From the NCBI RefSeq assembly GCF_900078665.2, contig NZ_LT546207.1:3317722-3381721 (forward strand): DNA of 64,000 nt, written 5' to 3'. The stretch comes from Mycolicibacterium houstonense (GTDB taxonomy: Bacteria; Actinomycetota; Actinomycetes; Mycobacteriales; Mycobacteriaceae). Position 1 is the stretch's first letter, and the number at the start of each line of letters is the position of its first letter. Shown here in pieces: positions 1 through 8,520 of the stretch. The notes below the pieces were generated by a model. That model had not been told where the DNA came from. It worked only from the letters and a program-made list of their open reading frames with translations, and did no database searches. Made by a program: the position numbers and the translations under genes.

Positions 1-1
1 C

Positions 2-595
2 GAAGGCTTCTCCTGGACGCCGGTGCACACCATGTCCGGGGTGGACACCAGCGCCACCTACTACCAGGACGTTCGCATCCCGGTCAGCAACCTGGTCGGC
101 GAGGAGAATGCCGGCTGGAAGCTGGTGACCAACCAGCTCAACCACGAGCGCGTCGCCCTGGTGTCCGCGCAGCCGATCTACGTCGCGCTGGACGGGGTCC
201 GCGAGTGGGCCCAGAACACCAAGGACGTACACGGCAAGCGCGTGATCGACTCCGAGTGGGTCCAGCTCAACCTGGCCCGCGTGCACGCCAAGGCCGAGGT
301 GCTCAAGCTGATCAACTGGGAGCTGGCCTCAGCGGACGGCGCACCTTCTCCGGCGGACGCCTCTGCGGCCAAGGTGTACGGCACCGAGCTGGCCACCGAG
401 GCCTATCGCTTGCTGATGGAGGTGCTGGGCACCGCGGCGACGCTGCGTCCGGACAGCAAGGGCGCGCTGCTGCGGGGCCGCATCGAGCGGTTCCACCGGT
501 CGGCGCTGATCCTGACGTTCGGCGGTGGCACCAACGAGATTCAGCGTGACATCATCGGCATGGTCGCGCTCGGCCTGCCCCGAGTGAACCGGTAA
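2..595 (+). CDS. fadE26: Acyl-CoA dehydrogenase FadE26 (ChsE4), C-terminal part, cut by window edge
   Basis: The reading frame is already open at the left edge, so only the last 197 residues are visible and the start lies outside the window. The visible part is the middle and C-terminal helical domain of an acyl-CoA dehydrogenase; the segment FGGGTNEIQRDIIG near the C terminus is the family's usual FAD/dimer-contact motif. The identification as fadE26 rests mainly on the next two genes, which match M. tuberculosis fadE27 and fadD17 in order and content. In that species FadE26 and FadE27 form an alpha2-beta2 dehydrogenase (ChsE4-ChsE5) that oxidises the C26-acyl-CoA cholesterol side chain. It ends 13 nt before fadE27, so the two are probably co-transcribed. 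Confidence 0.88.
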   Translation, partial: EGFSWTPVHTMSGVDTSATYYQDVRIPVSNLVGEENAGWKLVTNQLNHERVALVSAQPIYVALDGVREWAQNTKDVHGKRVIDSEWVQLNLARVHAKAEVLKLINWELASADGAPSPADASAAKVYGTELATEAYRLLMEVLGTAATLRPDSKGALLRGRIERFHRSALILTFGGGTNEIQRDIIGMVALGLPRVNR

Positions 596-608
596 GGACG
601 GCATCCCA

Positions 609-1706
609 ATGGATTTCAAGACGACTGAAGCCGCCGACGATCTGGGCGGCCTGGTGCGCACGATCACCGAATCGGTGTGCACGCCCGAACACCAGCGTGA
701 GCTCGACAAACTGGAGCAGCCCTTCGACGCCGAACTGTGGGCCAAGCTGGTCGAGGCCGCCGTACTGTCGGCCGCGGCACCGGAGTCGGTGGGCGGCGGC
801 GGGTTCGGTGTGCTCGAGCAGGCGGCCGTGCTGACCGCACTCGGCCGCCAACTGGCCGCCGTGCCCTACCTGGAGTCGGTGGTGCTGGGTGCGGGCGCGC
901 TGGCCGCGTTCGGTTCCGAGGAACTGCGCAGCGAGTGGGCACAGCCCGCGGTGGCCGGCGACAAGGTCCTCACGGTGGCGCTCGACGGCGAGATGGGCCA
1001 GGGTCCGGTGCAGGCCCAGGCCGACGGTTCCGGCCACAAGCTCACCGGCAGCCGCACCCTGGTCACCTACGGGCCGGTGGCCGACGCGTTCCTGGTGCCC
1101 GCTGAATCCCCTTCGGGTACATCGGTCTTCCTGGTCGCCAAGGACGATCCCGGCGTCACGGTGTCCCCATTGAGCACCACCGGCAAGGGCAGCGTGGCCC
1201 TGCTGGAACTCGAGGGCACCACCGTGGACGCCGCCCGCCTCGTCGGCGGAGCGGACGTCGCGGCCTGGCTGACCACGTACGCGGCATTGGGCCGCAGCGC
1301 TTTCCAGCTCGGTGTGCTGGAGCGGGCCCTGGAACTCACGTCTGAATATGCCCGCGAGCGCGAGCAGTTCGACCGCCCGATCGGCAGCTTCCAGGCGGTC
1401 TCGTCGCGGCTGGCCGACGGCTACATCGACGTCAAGGGCCTGCGCCTGACGCTGACCCAGGCGGCCTGGCGGTTGTCGGAGGATCTGCCCGCCGACATCG
1501 ATGTCGCCAGCGCGGCGTTCTGGGCCGCCGAGGCCGGCCACCGCGTGGCGCACACCGCGGTGCACGTCCACGGTGGCGTCGGCATCGACATGGACCACCC
1601 GGTGCACCGGTACTTCCTGGCCGCCAAGCAGACCGAGTTCGGCGTCGGCGGGGCAACCGGGCAGCTGCTGCGCATCGGCCGCGAACTCGCCGACACCCCG
1701 GTCTAG
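609..1706 (+). CDS. fadE27: Acyl-CoA dehydrogenase FadE27 (ChsE5)
   Basis: This 365-residue protein has acyl-CoA dehydrogenase architecture: an N-terminal helical domain to about residue 115, a beta domain, and a C-terminal helical domain with YAREREQFDRPIGSFQAV. It closely resembles my memory of M. tuberculosis FadE27 (about 373 residues), including the opening MDFKTTEAADDLGGLV and the segment TAVHVHGGVGIDMDHP. In the known heterotetramer FadE26 and FadE27 share active sites and act on steroid side-chain CoA esters after the acyl-CoA ligase step. Only 13 nt separate it from fadE26 and 3 nt from fadD17, so the three form one operon. Confidence 0.92.
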   Translation: MDFKTTEAADDLGGLVRTITESVCTPEHQRELDKLEQPFDAELWAKLVEAAVLSAAAPESVGGGGFGVLEQAAVLTALGRQLAAVPYLESVVLGAGALAAFGSEELRSEWAQPAVAGDKVLTVALDGEMGQGPVQAQADGSGHKLTGSRTLVTYGPVADAFLVPAESPSGTSVFLVAKDDPGVTVSPLSTTGKGSVALLELEGTTVDAARLVGGADVAAWLTTYAALGRSAFQLGVLERALELTSEYAREREQFDRPIGSFQAVSSRLADGYIDVKGLRLTLTQAAWRLSEDLPADIDVASAAFWAAEAGHRVAHTAVHVHGGVGIDMDHPVHRYFLAAKQTEFGVGGATGQLLRIGRELADTPV

Positions 1707-1709
1707 CGG

Positions 1710-3209
1710 ATGGGGGGTCCAACCGTCACCCAGCTGCTGGCTCCGCTGGCCGAGGTCACCGAACGCGGTATCCACCAAGACGATTCGTTCGTCAGCTGGG
1801 CTGACCACATCGCCGCCGGCGCGCAATTGGCTGCGGCGCTGCGGGCACGGTTGGACCCCTCCGAACCCCCGCATGTCGGGGCGCTCCTGGGCAACACCAC
1901 GTTCTTCTCCAGCCTGCTGGTGGCCGCCGGCCTCGACGGGCTGGTGCCGGTCGGGCTCAACCAGACCCGCCGCGGCGAGGCGCTGGCCCGCGACGTCGCG
2001 CATGCCGACTGCCAGCTGGTACTGGCCGATTCCTCGATCACCGTCCCACCCGGGGTGGACTACATCGACGTCGAATCCGCCGACTGGGCAACCGAACTCG
2101 CCTCGTATCGGGATGCCCCGGTGTCCTTCGCCGAGCTGTCGGCCGACGACCTGTTCATGCTGATCTTCACCTCGGGAACCAGCGGCGATCCTAAGGCCGT
2201 CCGGGTCACCCATGACAAGGTGGCATTTCCGGGACAGATGCTGGCCGACCGCTTCGGGCTGGGCCCGGCCGACACGGTGTACCTGTCGATGCCGCTGTTC
2301 CACTCCAACGCGATCATGGCGGGTTGGGCCGTCGCGACGGCGGCCGGTGCGTCGATCGCATTGCGGCGCAAGTTTTCCGCCTCCGGTTTCATGCCCGACA
2401 TCCGGCGCTACGGCGCCACCTACGCCAACTATGTCGGCAAGCCGCTGTCCTACATCCTGGCCACCGAGCCGGCGCCCGACGATGCCGACAACCCGCTCAA
2501 GATCCTCTACGGCAATGAGGGTGCGCCGCGGGACCTGCGCCGCTTCGCCGAGCGGTTCGGTGTCACGGTGGTCGACGGATTCGGTTCCACCGAGGGCGGT
2601 GTCGCCATCGCCCGTACCCCCGACACCCCCGAAGACGCCCTCGGTCCGCTCACCGACCAGGTGGCGATCGTCGACGTGGACACCGGGCAGCCGTGTCCGC
2701 CCGGGGTGGTCGGCGAACTGGTGAACCCCACCGGCGCCGGCTGGTTCCGCGGCTACTACAACGATCCCGACGCCGAGACGGCCCGGATGGCCGGCGGCGT
2801 CTACCACACCGGCGACCTGGCCTACCTCGACGACAACGGTTTTGCCCACTTCGCCGGGCGGCTCGGCGACTGGATGCGGGTGGACGGCGAGAATCTCGGT
2901 ACCGCGCCGATCGAGCGAATCCTGTTACGCCATCCCGATGTTGCCGAGGTCGCGGTCTACCCCATCCCCGATCCTTCGGTCGGCGATCAAGTGATGGCCG
3001 CCGTGGTGTTGACGCCGGATGCGGCGTTCGATGTCGACAAGTTCCGGCGGTTTCTGCAGGAGCAGCCCGACCTCGGGCCCAAACAGTGGCCGTCATACGT
3101 GCGGGTGGGCGCCGCGCTGCCGCGCACCGAGACGTTCAAGGTGATCAAGCGGCAGTTGTCGGCCGAGGGCACCGAGTGCGCCGACCCGGTCTGGCCGATC
3201 TCGCGCTAG
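1710..3209 (+). CDS. fadD17: Steroid side-chain acyl-CoA ligase FadD17
   Basis: A 499-residue AMP-forming acyl-CoA synthetase (FadD17 of M. tuberculosis is about 502). The P-loop-like A3 motif FTSGTSGDPKAVRVTH lies near residues 153-168, followed by the FGSTEGG motif, YHTGDLAYLDDNGFAHFAGR and the C-terminal hinge region. The catalytic lysine region near the end reads TFKVIKRQL. FadD17 loads CoA onto cholesterol side-chain intermediates with five-carbon side chains. It starts 3 nt after fadE27 stops, which indicates translational coupling. No KstR-type site is visible directly upstream; the operon promoter is outside the window. Confidence 0.9.
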   Translation: MGGPTVTQLLAPLAEVTERGIHQDDSFVSWADHIAAGAQLAAALRARLDPSEPPHVGALLGNTTFFSSLLVAAGLDGLVPVGLNQTRRGEALARDVAHADCQLVLADSSITVPPGVDYIDVESADWATELASYRDAPVSFAELSADDLFMLIFTSGTSGDPKAVRVTHDKVAFPGQMLADRFGLGPADTVYLSMPLFHSNAIMAGWAVATAAGASIALRRKFSASGFMPDIRRYGATYANYVGKPLSYILATEPAPDDADNPLKILYGNEGAPRDLRRFAERFGVTVVDGFGSTEGGVAIARTPDTPEDALGPLTDQVAIVDVDTGQPCPPGVVGELVNPTGAGWFRGYYNDPDAETARMAGGVYHTGDLAYLDDNGFAHFAGRLGDWMRVDGENLGTAPIERILLRHPDVAEVAVYPIPDPSVGDQVMAAVVLTPDAAFDVDKFRRFLQEQPDLGPKQWPSYVRVGAALPRTETFKVIKRQLSAEGTECADPVWPISR

Positions 3210-3278
3210 GCGAACACCTGCGCGGCGCCCACGCCAACCATTTCGATACCATCGGCATCGAAACTTGGGAGGCGCAGC

Positions 3279-4253
3279 ATGCACATCGCAGTCACCGGCG
3301 GCACCGGCTACCTCGGCGCGCACACCGTTCGAGGCCTGCTCGAGGCGGGCCATCGCATCCGCCTGCTGGTCGCACCCGGCTGCGCCGGCGACGAGGTGAT
3401 CGGTCATCTCGCCGCGCTCGGTGAGATGACCGTGCTGGAGGGCGACATCCGCGACGGCGCCACCGTCGCTGACCTGATCGAGGGCTGCGACGCCCTGATC
3501 CACGCCGCGGGCATCGTCGGCACCGATCGCCGACGCGAGAAGCTGATGTGGGAGATCAACGCCCATGCCACCGAGGCCGTATTGCACCGCGCCGTCCAGG
3601 CCGGCCTCGATCCGGTCGTCTCGGTCAGCAGTTACAGCTCGCTGTTCCCACCGCCCGACGGCGTGATCTCCGCCGACACCCCACCCGCCACAGGCCGCAG
3701 CCCGTATGCGCAGACCAAGGCCTACGCCGATCGGGTGGCCCGGCGGTTGCAGGAATCCGGGGCACCCGTCGTCGTGACGTATCCGTCGAGCGTCGTCGGC
3801 CCGGCCTATTTCACCGCCGCCGGAGTGACCGAGCGCGGGTGGGCCCCGATCGCCAAAGCCGGTGTGGCGCCGCGTATGCCGGGTGGGATGCAGATGATCG
3901 ACGTGCGCGACGTCGCGCTGGTACACGAGCGGCTGATGGCGCCGGGGCGCGGGCCCAGCCGCTATGTCTGCGGCGGCGTGATGGTGTCGTTCAACGAGAT
4001 GATCGACGTACTGGAACAGGGCACCGGACGCCGGATCCGCCGGATCCCGTTGTCGGCAAGCCTGTTCCGGGGCATCGGCTGGTGCTCGGATCTGCTCGCC
4101 GGGATCCTGCCGCTCGGCGACGGGATCAGCTACGAGGCCGCCATGCTGCTCACCGCCGCCACCCCGACCGAGGACAAGAGCACACTGGCCGATCTGGGCA
4201 TCGATGCCTGGCGCTCGCCACAGGCGGCGATGCTCGCGTCATTCCGGCGGTGA
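3279..4253 (+). CDS. NAD(P)-dependent epimerase/dehydratase-like SDR
   Basis: A 324-residue extended short-chain dehydrogenase. The N terminus MHIAVTGGTGYLGAHTVRGL is the GxxGxxG Rossmann dinucleotide site. The catalytic region has VSSYSS (Ser) near residue 110 and YAQTKAY (Tyr-xxx-Lys) near 145. This family includes 3-beta-hydroxysteroid dehydrogenase and dihydroflavonol reductase relatives, so a sterol or lipid alcohol substrate is plausible here but not shown. It follows fadD17 by 69 nt on the same strand, and its 3' end overlaps the convergent TetR gene by 15 nt. Confidence 0.85.
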   Translation: MHIAVTGGTGYLGAHTVRGLLEAGHRIRLLVAPGCAGDEVIGHLAALGEMTVLEGDIRDGATVADLIEGCDALIHAAGIVGTDRRREKLMWEINAHATEAVLHRAVQAGLDPVVSVSSYSSLFPPPDGVISADTPPATGRSPYAQTKAYADRVARRLQESGAPVVVTYPSSVVGPAYFTAAGVTERGWAPIAKAGVAPRMPGGMQMIDVRDVALVHERLMAPGRGPSRYVCGGVMVSFNEMIDVLEQGTGRRIRRIPLSASLFRGIGWCSDLLAGILPLGDGISYEAAMLLTAATPTEDKSTLADLGIDAWRSPQAAMLASFRR

Positions 4254-4793
4254 CACTCCCAGGGCGTCGCTGAGCAACCGCACCAGCTGCTGCTGAAGTT
4301 CGGGCGAATCGTCGTCGGTCGCCACCGTGGTGGTGAACAGCGCAGCGCCGGCCGCCATGGACAGCACGGCCTTCGCGACCGATTCCGACCCGTATCCCCG
4401 GGCGGCGAACATCTCGATCGCCGGCCCGCTGAAGCCGTCCCACAACGCCTTGCGCAACGCCGCGTTCTCGCGCAACGCGAGCAGCAACCCCGGCACCGCC
4501 TCGCTCACGTCGGCGCGGCTGAACAGTTCGTGGCTGCCGCGCACCACCCACTCGATCCACCCGGCCAGATCCGTGCCGGAAAACGGCGACATGTCGGGTG
4601 CCTCGCCGAGGATCGCGTGCAGCACCAGTTCGGCTTTCGATGCCCACCGCCGATTCAAGCTGGACCGCCCGACCCCGGAGCGAGCCGCGACCAGGCGGAC
4701 GCTCAGATCGTCCCAGCCCACCTCGACCAGCAGTTCACGGGTCACCGCGAGCACCCGCTCGTCGATCGACGTGTCACGTGGTCGCCCGGCCAT
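4239..4793 (-). CDS. TetR family transcriptional regulator
   Basis: A 184-residue TetR-type protein starting at MAGRPRDTSIDERVL. A longer frame exists, but this ATG matches usual TetR N termini and leaves room for the divergent AraC gene 42 nt away. The helix-turn-helix lies near residues 27-50 (LSVRLVAARSGVGRSSLNRR). The rest is a helical ligand-binding domain without a recognisable ligand signature. Its 3' end overlaps the convergent SDR gene. Its position suggests local control of the SDR or of the AraC/VOC pair; this is inference. Confidence 0.87.
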   Translation of the reverse strand: MAGRPRDTSIDERVLAVTRELLVEVGWDDLSVRLVAARSGVGRSSLNRRWASKAELVLHAILGEAPDMSPFSGTDLAGWIEWVVRGSHELFSRADVSEAVPGLLLALRENAALRKALWDGFSGPAIEMFAARGYGSESVAKAVLSMAAGAALFTTTVATDDDSPELQQQLVRLLSDALGVSPPE

Positions 4794-4835
4794 TCCCCGA
4801 TTCAACCGCACGACGGCCCGGGTAGCGTCGGGGAC

Positions 4836-5561
4836 GTGGGCTACCGCGAACTGCAACCCCCGCCGCGGCTGCGCGAACTCGTGGAGTGCCGATGGGTTCG
4901 CACCGGCCCGGCCGACTCCGGCCGGATCCTGCCCGACGGTTGCATGGACCTGATCGAGATGGACGGCACGATCGTCGTGGCCGGCCCGGACACCTCGGCA
5001 TTCATCACCGCGGGAAGCCGGGATCCGGTGCGGGGGCTGCGGTTTCGGCCCGGCGTGCTGCCGCGCCTGCTCGGTGTTCCGGCGTCCGAACTGCGGGATA
5101 TCCGGGTCGAGCTACGCGATCTGCGTGCGGTCGGCTCGCCCGGTTCACTCGAAGAGCTCACCACCACACTGGCCGCGGAGACACCGCGCACCGAGACCGC
5201 CCCGTGGCCGCTGCCGGTGCTCGCCGATGTCACGCGCCAACTGGCAGGGGGCGGGTCCGTCGCCGCGGCGGCCCACCGGGCCGGCTGGTCAAATCGGACA
5301 CTGCAGCGGCAGTGCGCGGCGGTCTACGGGTACGGGCCGGCCACCCTGCGTCGCATCCTCCGTTTCCGGCGCGCCGTCGGACTACTCGTCACGGGGCTGA
5401 GCGCCGGGGCGGTCGCGGCGCAGGCCGGCTATGCGGATCAGTCCCATCTGCACCGGGAGGTCCGTGCGTTGACGGGCGTGGGATTGCGCCAACTCGGTCA
5501 GTCCCCCAGCGCCGCGAACAGATCCACCGAGGTGCCGTCGGGATCTTCGACGGTCGCGTAG
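4836..5561 (+). CDS. AraC family transcriptional regulator
   Basis: About 241 residues from a GTG start; the frame is open further upstream, but coding character and the divergent TetR gene place the start here (VGYRELQPPPRLRELVECRW). The N-terminal 120 residues resemble the DUF6597/AraC effector region, with a segment DGCMDLIEMDG typical of this subgroup. Two helix-turn-helix units occupy the C terminus, the second around AAQAGYADQSHLHREVRALT. The 3' end runs 64 nt into the convergent VOC gene, which is probably its regulatory target or genetic partner. Confidence 0.85.
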   Translation: MGYRELQPPPRLRELVECRWVRTGPADSGRILPDGCMDLIEMDGTIVVAGPDTSAFITAGSRDPVRGLRFRPGVLPRLLGVPASELRDIRVELRDLRAVGSPGSLEELTTTLAAETPRTETAPWPLPVLADVTRQLAGGGSVAAAAHRAGWSNRTLQRQCAAVYGYGPATLRRILRFRRAVGLLVTGLSAGAVAAQAGYADQSHLHREVRALTGVGLRQLGQSPSAANRSTEVPSGSSTVA

Positions 5562-5893
5562 CGCTGCCCCCACGGCGCATCGAAGGGCTCAAGAGTGCCG
5601 GGATGTCCGGCCGCGGTGATCCGCGCATAGAGCGCGTCGACGTCGGCCGGCGAGTCCAACCCGAATGCCAGCGCCACGCGGCCAGGTCCGCCAGGTGGCG
5701 TCCAGCCGGGGTGCATGCCCGCAATCACCTCCTCGGTGTCGAATGCGAGCCGGTTTCCCCCTGGCAACGCCACCTCGACGTGGGGGCCGTCGGGCCCGGG
5801 CACCTCCAGGCCCAGCAGCCGGTAGAAGTCGAGGGATCGGGGCAGGTCCGCGGCGACGATCTCGATGACCGCCGAGTTCAGGTTCAAAGCCAT
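5498..5893 (-). CDS. VOC (glyoxalase/bleomycin-resistance fold) protein
   Basis: A 131-residue single-unit vicinal oxygen chelate protein. It shows the beta-alpha-beta-beta-beta pattern twice, with IEIVAADLPRSLDFYRLLGL at the start and YATVEDPDGTSVDLFA at the end, where Glu/Asp residues of the fold usually bind metal. The substrate is unknown; family members act on methylglyoxal conjugates, extradiol substrates, or simply bind drugs. It overlaps the 3' end of the AraC regulator on the opposite strand, an arrangement common for regulator-VOC pairs. Confidence 0.85.
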   Translation of the reverse strand: MALNLNSAVIEIVAADLPRSLDFYRLLGLEVPGPDGPHVEVALPGGNRLAFDTEEVIAGMHPGWTPPGGPGRVALAFGLDSPADVDALYARITAAGHPGTLEPFDAPWGQRYATVEDPDGTSVDLFAALGD

Positions 5894-6020
5894 ATCCGCA
5901 GGTTAGGACGCGAGGACGGGACCTGTCGTGAACAGATCGGACAACGCGGTCTTGGTCGTACCGTGGGTACCGAGTAGGTTGACCATGACTGATAGTTACT
6001 CGCCAGTAGGGAGAGTCCCG

Positions 6021-7574
6021 ATGCCCGCTCCGTCCGCTGCCGATTTCGCCCGCCTGCGCGCTCTCGTTGCCATCGACGACGTCGGCGCCCGGCAGTCCAG
6101 GCCGATCGAGGAGGTGTTCACCGGCAAGGAGCTGACCACCATTCCGGTCGGGACCGCCGAGGACGTGACCACCGCATTCACCAAAGCCCGTGCCGCACAG
6201 GAGCAGTGGGCCAAGCGCCCGGTCAAGGAGCGCGCGGCGATCCTCGAGCGCTTCGGCGACCTGGTGGCCCGCAATCGCGACTTCCTGATGGACGTGGCCC
6301 AGGCCGAAACCGGCAAGGCCCGTTCGGCGGCGCAGGAAGAGATCGTCGACATCATCTTGAACGCGCGCTACTACGCGCGGCAGGCTGCCAAGCTGCTCGC
6401 CCCCAAACGGGTGCAGGGCCTGCTGCCGGGATTCGTCAAGACCGTGGTCAACCACCACCCCAAGGGCGTCGTCGGCGTCATCTCGCCGTGGAACTACCCG
6501 ATGACGCTGTCGATCTCGGACTCCATCCCGGCCCTGCTGGCCGGAAACGCCGTGGTGATCAAACCCGACAGCCAGACCCCGTACTGCACGCTGGCCAATG
6601 CCGAGCTGCTGTACCAGGCCGGCCTGCCGCGTGAGCTGTTCGCGGTCGTGCCCGGACCCGGTTCGGTGGTGGGCACCGCGATCGTCGAGAACTGCGACTA
6701 CCTGATGTTCACCGGTTCGACCGCCACCGGTCGGTCACTGGCCGAGCAGTGCGGCCGCCGGCTGATCGGCTTCTCCGCCGAACTCGGCGGCAAGAACCCG
6801 ATGATCGTCACCAAGGGCGCCAACCTGGACGTGGTCGCGAAGGCTGCCACCCGCGCCTGCTTCTCCAACGCCGGCCAGCTGTGTATCTCGATCGAGCGAA
6901 TCTACGTCGAGCGCGAGGTCGCCAACGAGTTCACCGCCAAGTTCGGCGAGCAGGTCCGCAAGATGAACCTGTCCGCCGCCTACGACTTCACCGCCGATAT
7001 GGGCAGCCTCATCTCCGAGGATCAGATCAAGACGGTCTCCGGTCACGTCGACGACGCAAAGGTCAAGGGCGCCAAGGTCGTCGCCGGAGGTAACGCCCGC
7101 CCTGACATCGGGCCGCTGTTCTACGAACCGACCGTGCTCACCGGTGTCACCGACGAGATGGAATGCGCGCGCAACGAGACCTTCGGTCCGCTGGTCTCGA
7201 TCTACCCCGTCGATTCGGTCGCCGAGGCCATCGAGAAGGCCAACGACACCGAATACGGCCTGAACGCCAGCGTGTGGGCCGGATCCAAGTCCGAGGGCGA
7301 GGAGATCGCCGCCCGGATCAACTCCGGCACGGTCAACGTCGACGAGGGCTATGCCCTGGCGTTCGGCAGCACCGCGGCCCCGATGGGCGGCATGAAGGCC
7401 TCGGGTGTCGGACGGCGCCACGGCGCCGACGGCATCCTGAAGTACACCGAGTCGCAGACCGTCTCCACCGCACGGGTGATCAATCTCGATCCGCCGCTGG
7501 GGATCTCGCAGACGGTGTGGCAGAAGGCGCTGACCCCGATGATCCGGGCGGTGCAGAAGCTGCCCGGACGCTGA
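6021..7574 (+). CDS. gabD2: Succinate-semialdehyde dehydrogenase (NADP+) GabD2
   Basis: From ATG 6021 the protein has 517 residues (M. tuberculosis GabD2/Rv1731 has 518 and also begins MPAPSA). A good ribosome site (AGGGAG) lies 7 nt upstream; longer in-frame starts at 5985 and 5928 lack the family match. Aldehyde dehydrogenase motifs are complete: the catalytic cysteine in NAGQLCISIER (about Cys288), the general-base Glu in FSAELGGKNPM, and FTGSTATGRSLA for cofactor binding. It oxidises succinate semialdehyde to succinate, feeding the TCA cycle. The divergent VOC gene starts 127 nt upstream. Confidence 0.92.
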   Translation: MPAPSAADFARLRALVAIDDVGARQSRPIEEVFTGKELTTIPVGTAEDVTTAFTKARAAQEQWAKRPVKERAAILERFGDLVARNRDFLMDVAQAETGKARSAAQEEIVDIILNARYYARQAAKLLAPKRVQGLLPGFVKTVVNHHPKGVVGVISPWNYPMTLSISDSIPALLAGNAVVIKPDSQTPYCTLANAELLYQAGLPRELFAVVPGPGSVVGTAIVENCDYLMFTGSTATGRSLAEQCGRRLIGFSAELGGKNPMIVTKGANLDVVAKAATRACFSNAGQLCISIERIYVEREVANEFTAKFGEQVRKMNLSAAYDFTADMGSLISEDQIKTVSGHVDDAKVKGAKVVAGGNARPDIGPLFYEPTVLTGVTDEMECARNETFGPLVSIYPVDSVAEAIEKANDTEYGLNASVWAGSKSEGEEIAARINSGTVNVDEGYALAFGSTAAPMGGMKASGVGRRHGADGILKYTESQTVSTARVINLDPPLGISQTVWQKALTPMIRAVQKLPGR

Positions 7575-7580
7575 ACCGGG

Positions 7581-8429
7581 TTACCGGGGACGCCGCGCGA
7601 CGACCGCGAAGTTCAGCGGGATCCGCGGCGCTCCCGGCGGCAGCGCCCAACCCTGCTCACACGGCACGAGGGCCGGGAATGCCTGCCAGTCCATGTAGGG
7701 CAGTTCGGCCAATGCCTCGATGACGAGCCCGGCCTGCAGCAGGCACGTGACGATTTCGGACAGGTCGTGGCGCCACTCGTGGTTGCGCACGTTGTTGATC
7801 TGACCGGCCGAGTTCTCGGTGTACGTCCCTGCGTCGTCGTAGGTTCGGACTCCCCCGCCGCTGAGGTAGTCGTCGGTGATGTCCCACGGCTCGTAGTCCA
7901 TGGCGCTCAGGACGGGGTGGTCATCGCGGATCATGAACACTCCGCCGGGTTCGAGCAGATCGTGGATGGACTTGGCCCAGTTGGCGAGTTCGGGCAGCCA
8001 GACGATGGTTCCGGTACTCGTCACCACGGTGTCGAAGCGTCGATGGATCAAACCCGACGCGAACCGCGCATCGCCCTCCACCCAGGTGATGTCCCGGCCG
8101 TCCGCCTCGGCGATCCGGGCCGCGTGCCGCAGCGAGTTCGGCGACAGGTCGACTCCGTGGACATCGCGGGCGCCGAGCCGCGCCCAGGAGATGGTGTCGG
8201 TACCGATGTGGCACTGCAGATGCAGCAGCGAGCGGCCCTTCACCCCGCCCTCACCCAGGTGGGGCGCGAGCACCTCCAGGTCGTTGCGCACCACCCAGGA
8301 GATGTCGGTGGGGTCGGCGAGAAACCCTGCCACGTCGTACATCTCGGACCGGGCGTGTACCTCGGCCCGGTCGTCCCAGTTGGCCCGGTTGGCGGCCAGC
8401 GCATCCTGAACGTTCACCGGCTCAACCAT
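7581..8429 (-). CDS. Class I SAM-dependent methyltransferase
   Basis: A 282-residue methyltransferase with motif I as LLHLQCHIGTDTISWARLGA (near residue 68), an acidic ribose contact in VHGVDLSPNSL, and motif II/III around FDTVVTSTGTIVWLPEL. The C-terminal MDWQAFPALVPCEQGWALPP is typical of a group of uncharacterised actinobacterial methyltransferases. The substrate cannot be read from the sequence. It converges on gabD2 with 6 nt between stops and has no evident operon partner. Confidence 0.82.
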   Translation of the reverse strand: MVEPVNVQDALAANRANWDDRAEVHARSEMYDVAGFLADPTDISWVVRNDLEVLAPHLGEGGVKGRSLLHLQCHIGTDTISWARLGARDVHGVDLSPNSLRHAARIAEADGRDITWVEGDARFASGLIHRRFDTVVTSTGTIVWLPELANWAKSIHDLLEPGGVFMIRDDHPVLSAMDYEPWDITDDYLSGGGVRTYDDAGTYTENSAGQINNVRNHEWRHDLSEIVTCLLQAGLVIEALAELPYMDWQAFPALVPCEQGWALPPGAPRIPLNFAVVARRPR

Positions 8430-8520
8430 ACCGACCGTAAACCCGGTCGAGCCTGCGCCCAGATCGTGAAATCGTGCGAAATCGCGATCTGAACGCAGGC
8501 TCAGCGCGCTGTACGGAGGC

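Noticed and set aside
552-2849. 765-residue minus-strand frame across fadE27 and fadD17
   Set aside because: It is the antisense shadow of two clear enzymes, is rich in Arg/Gly/His, and has no domain.
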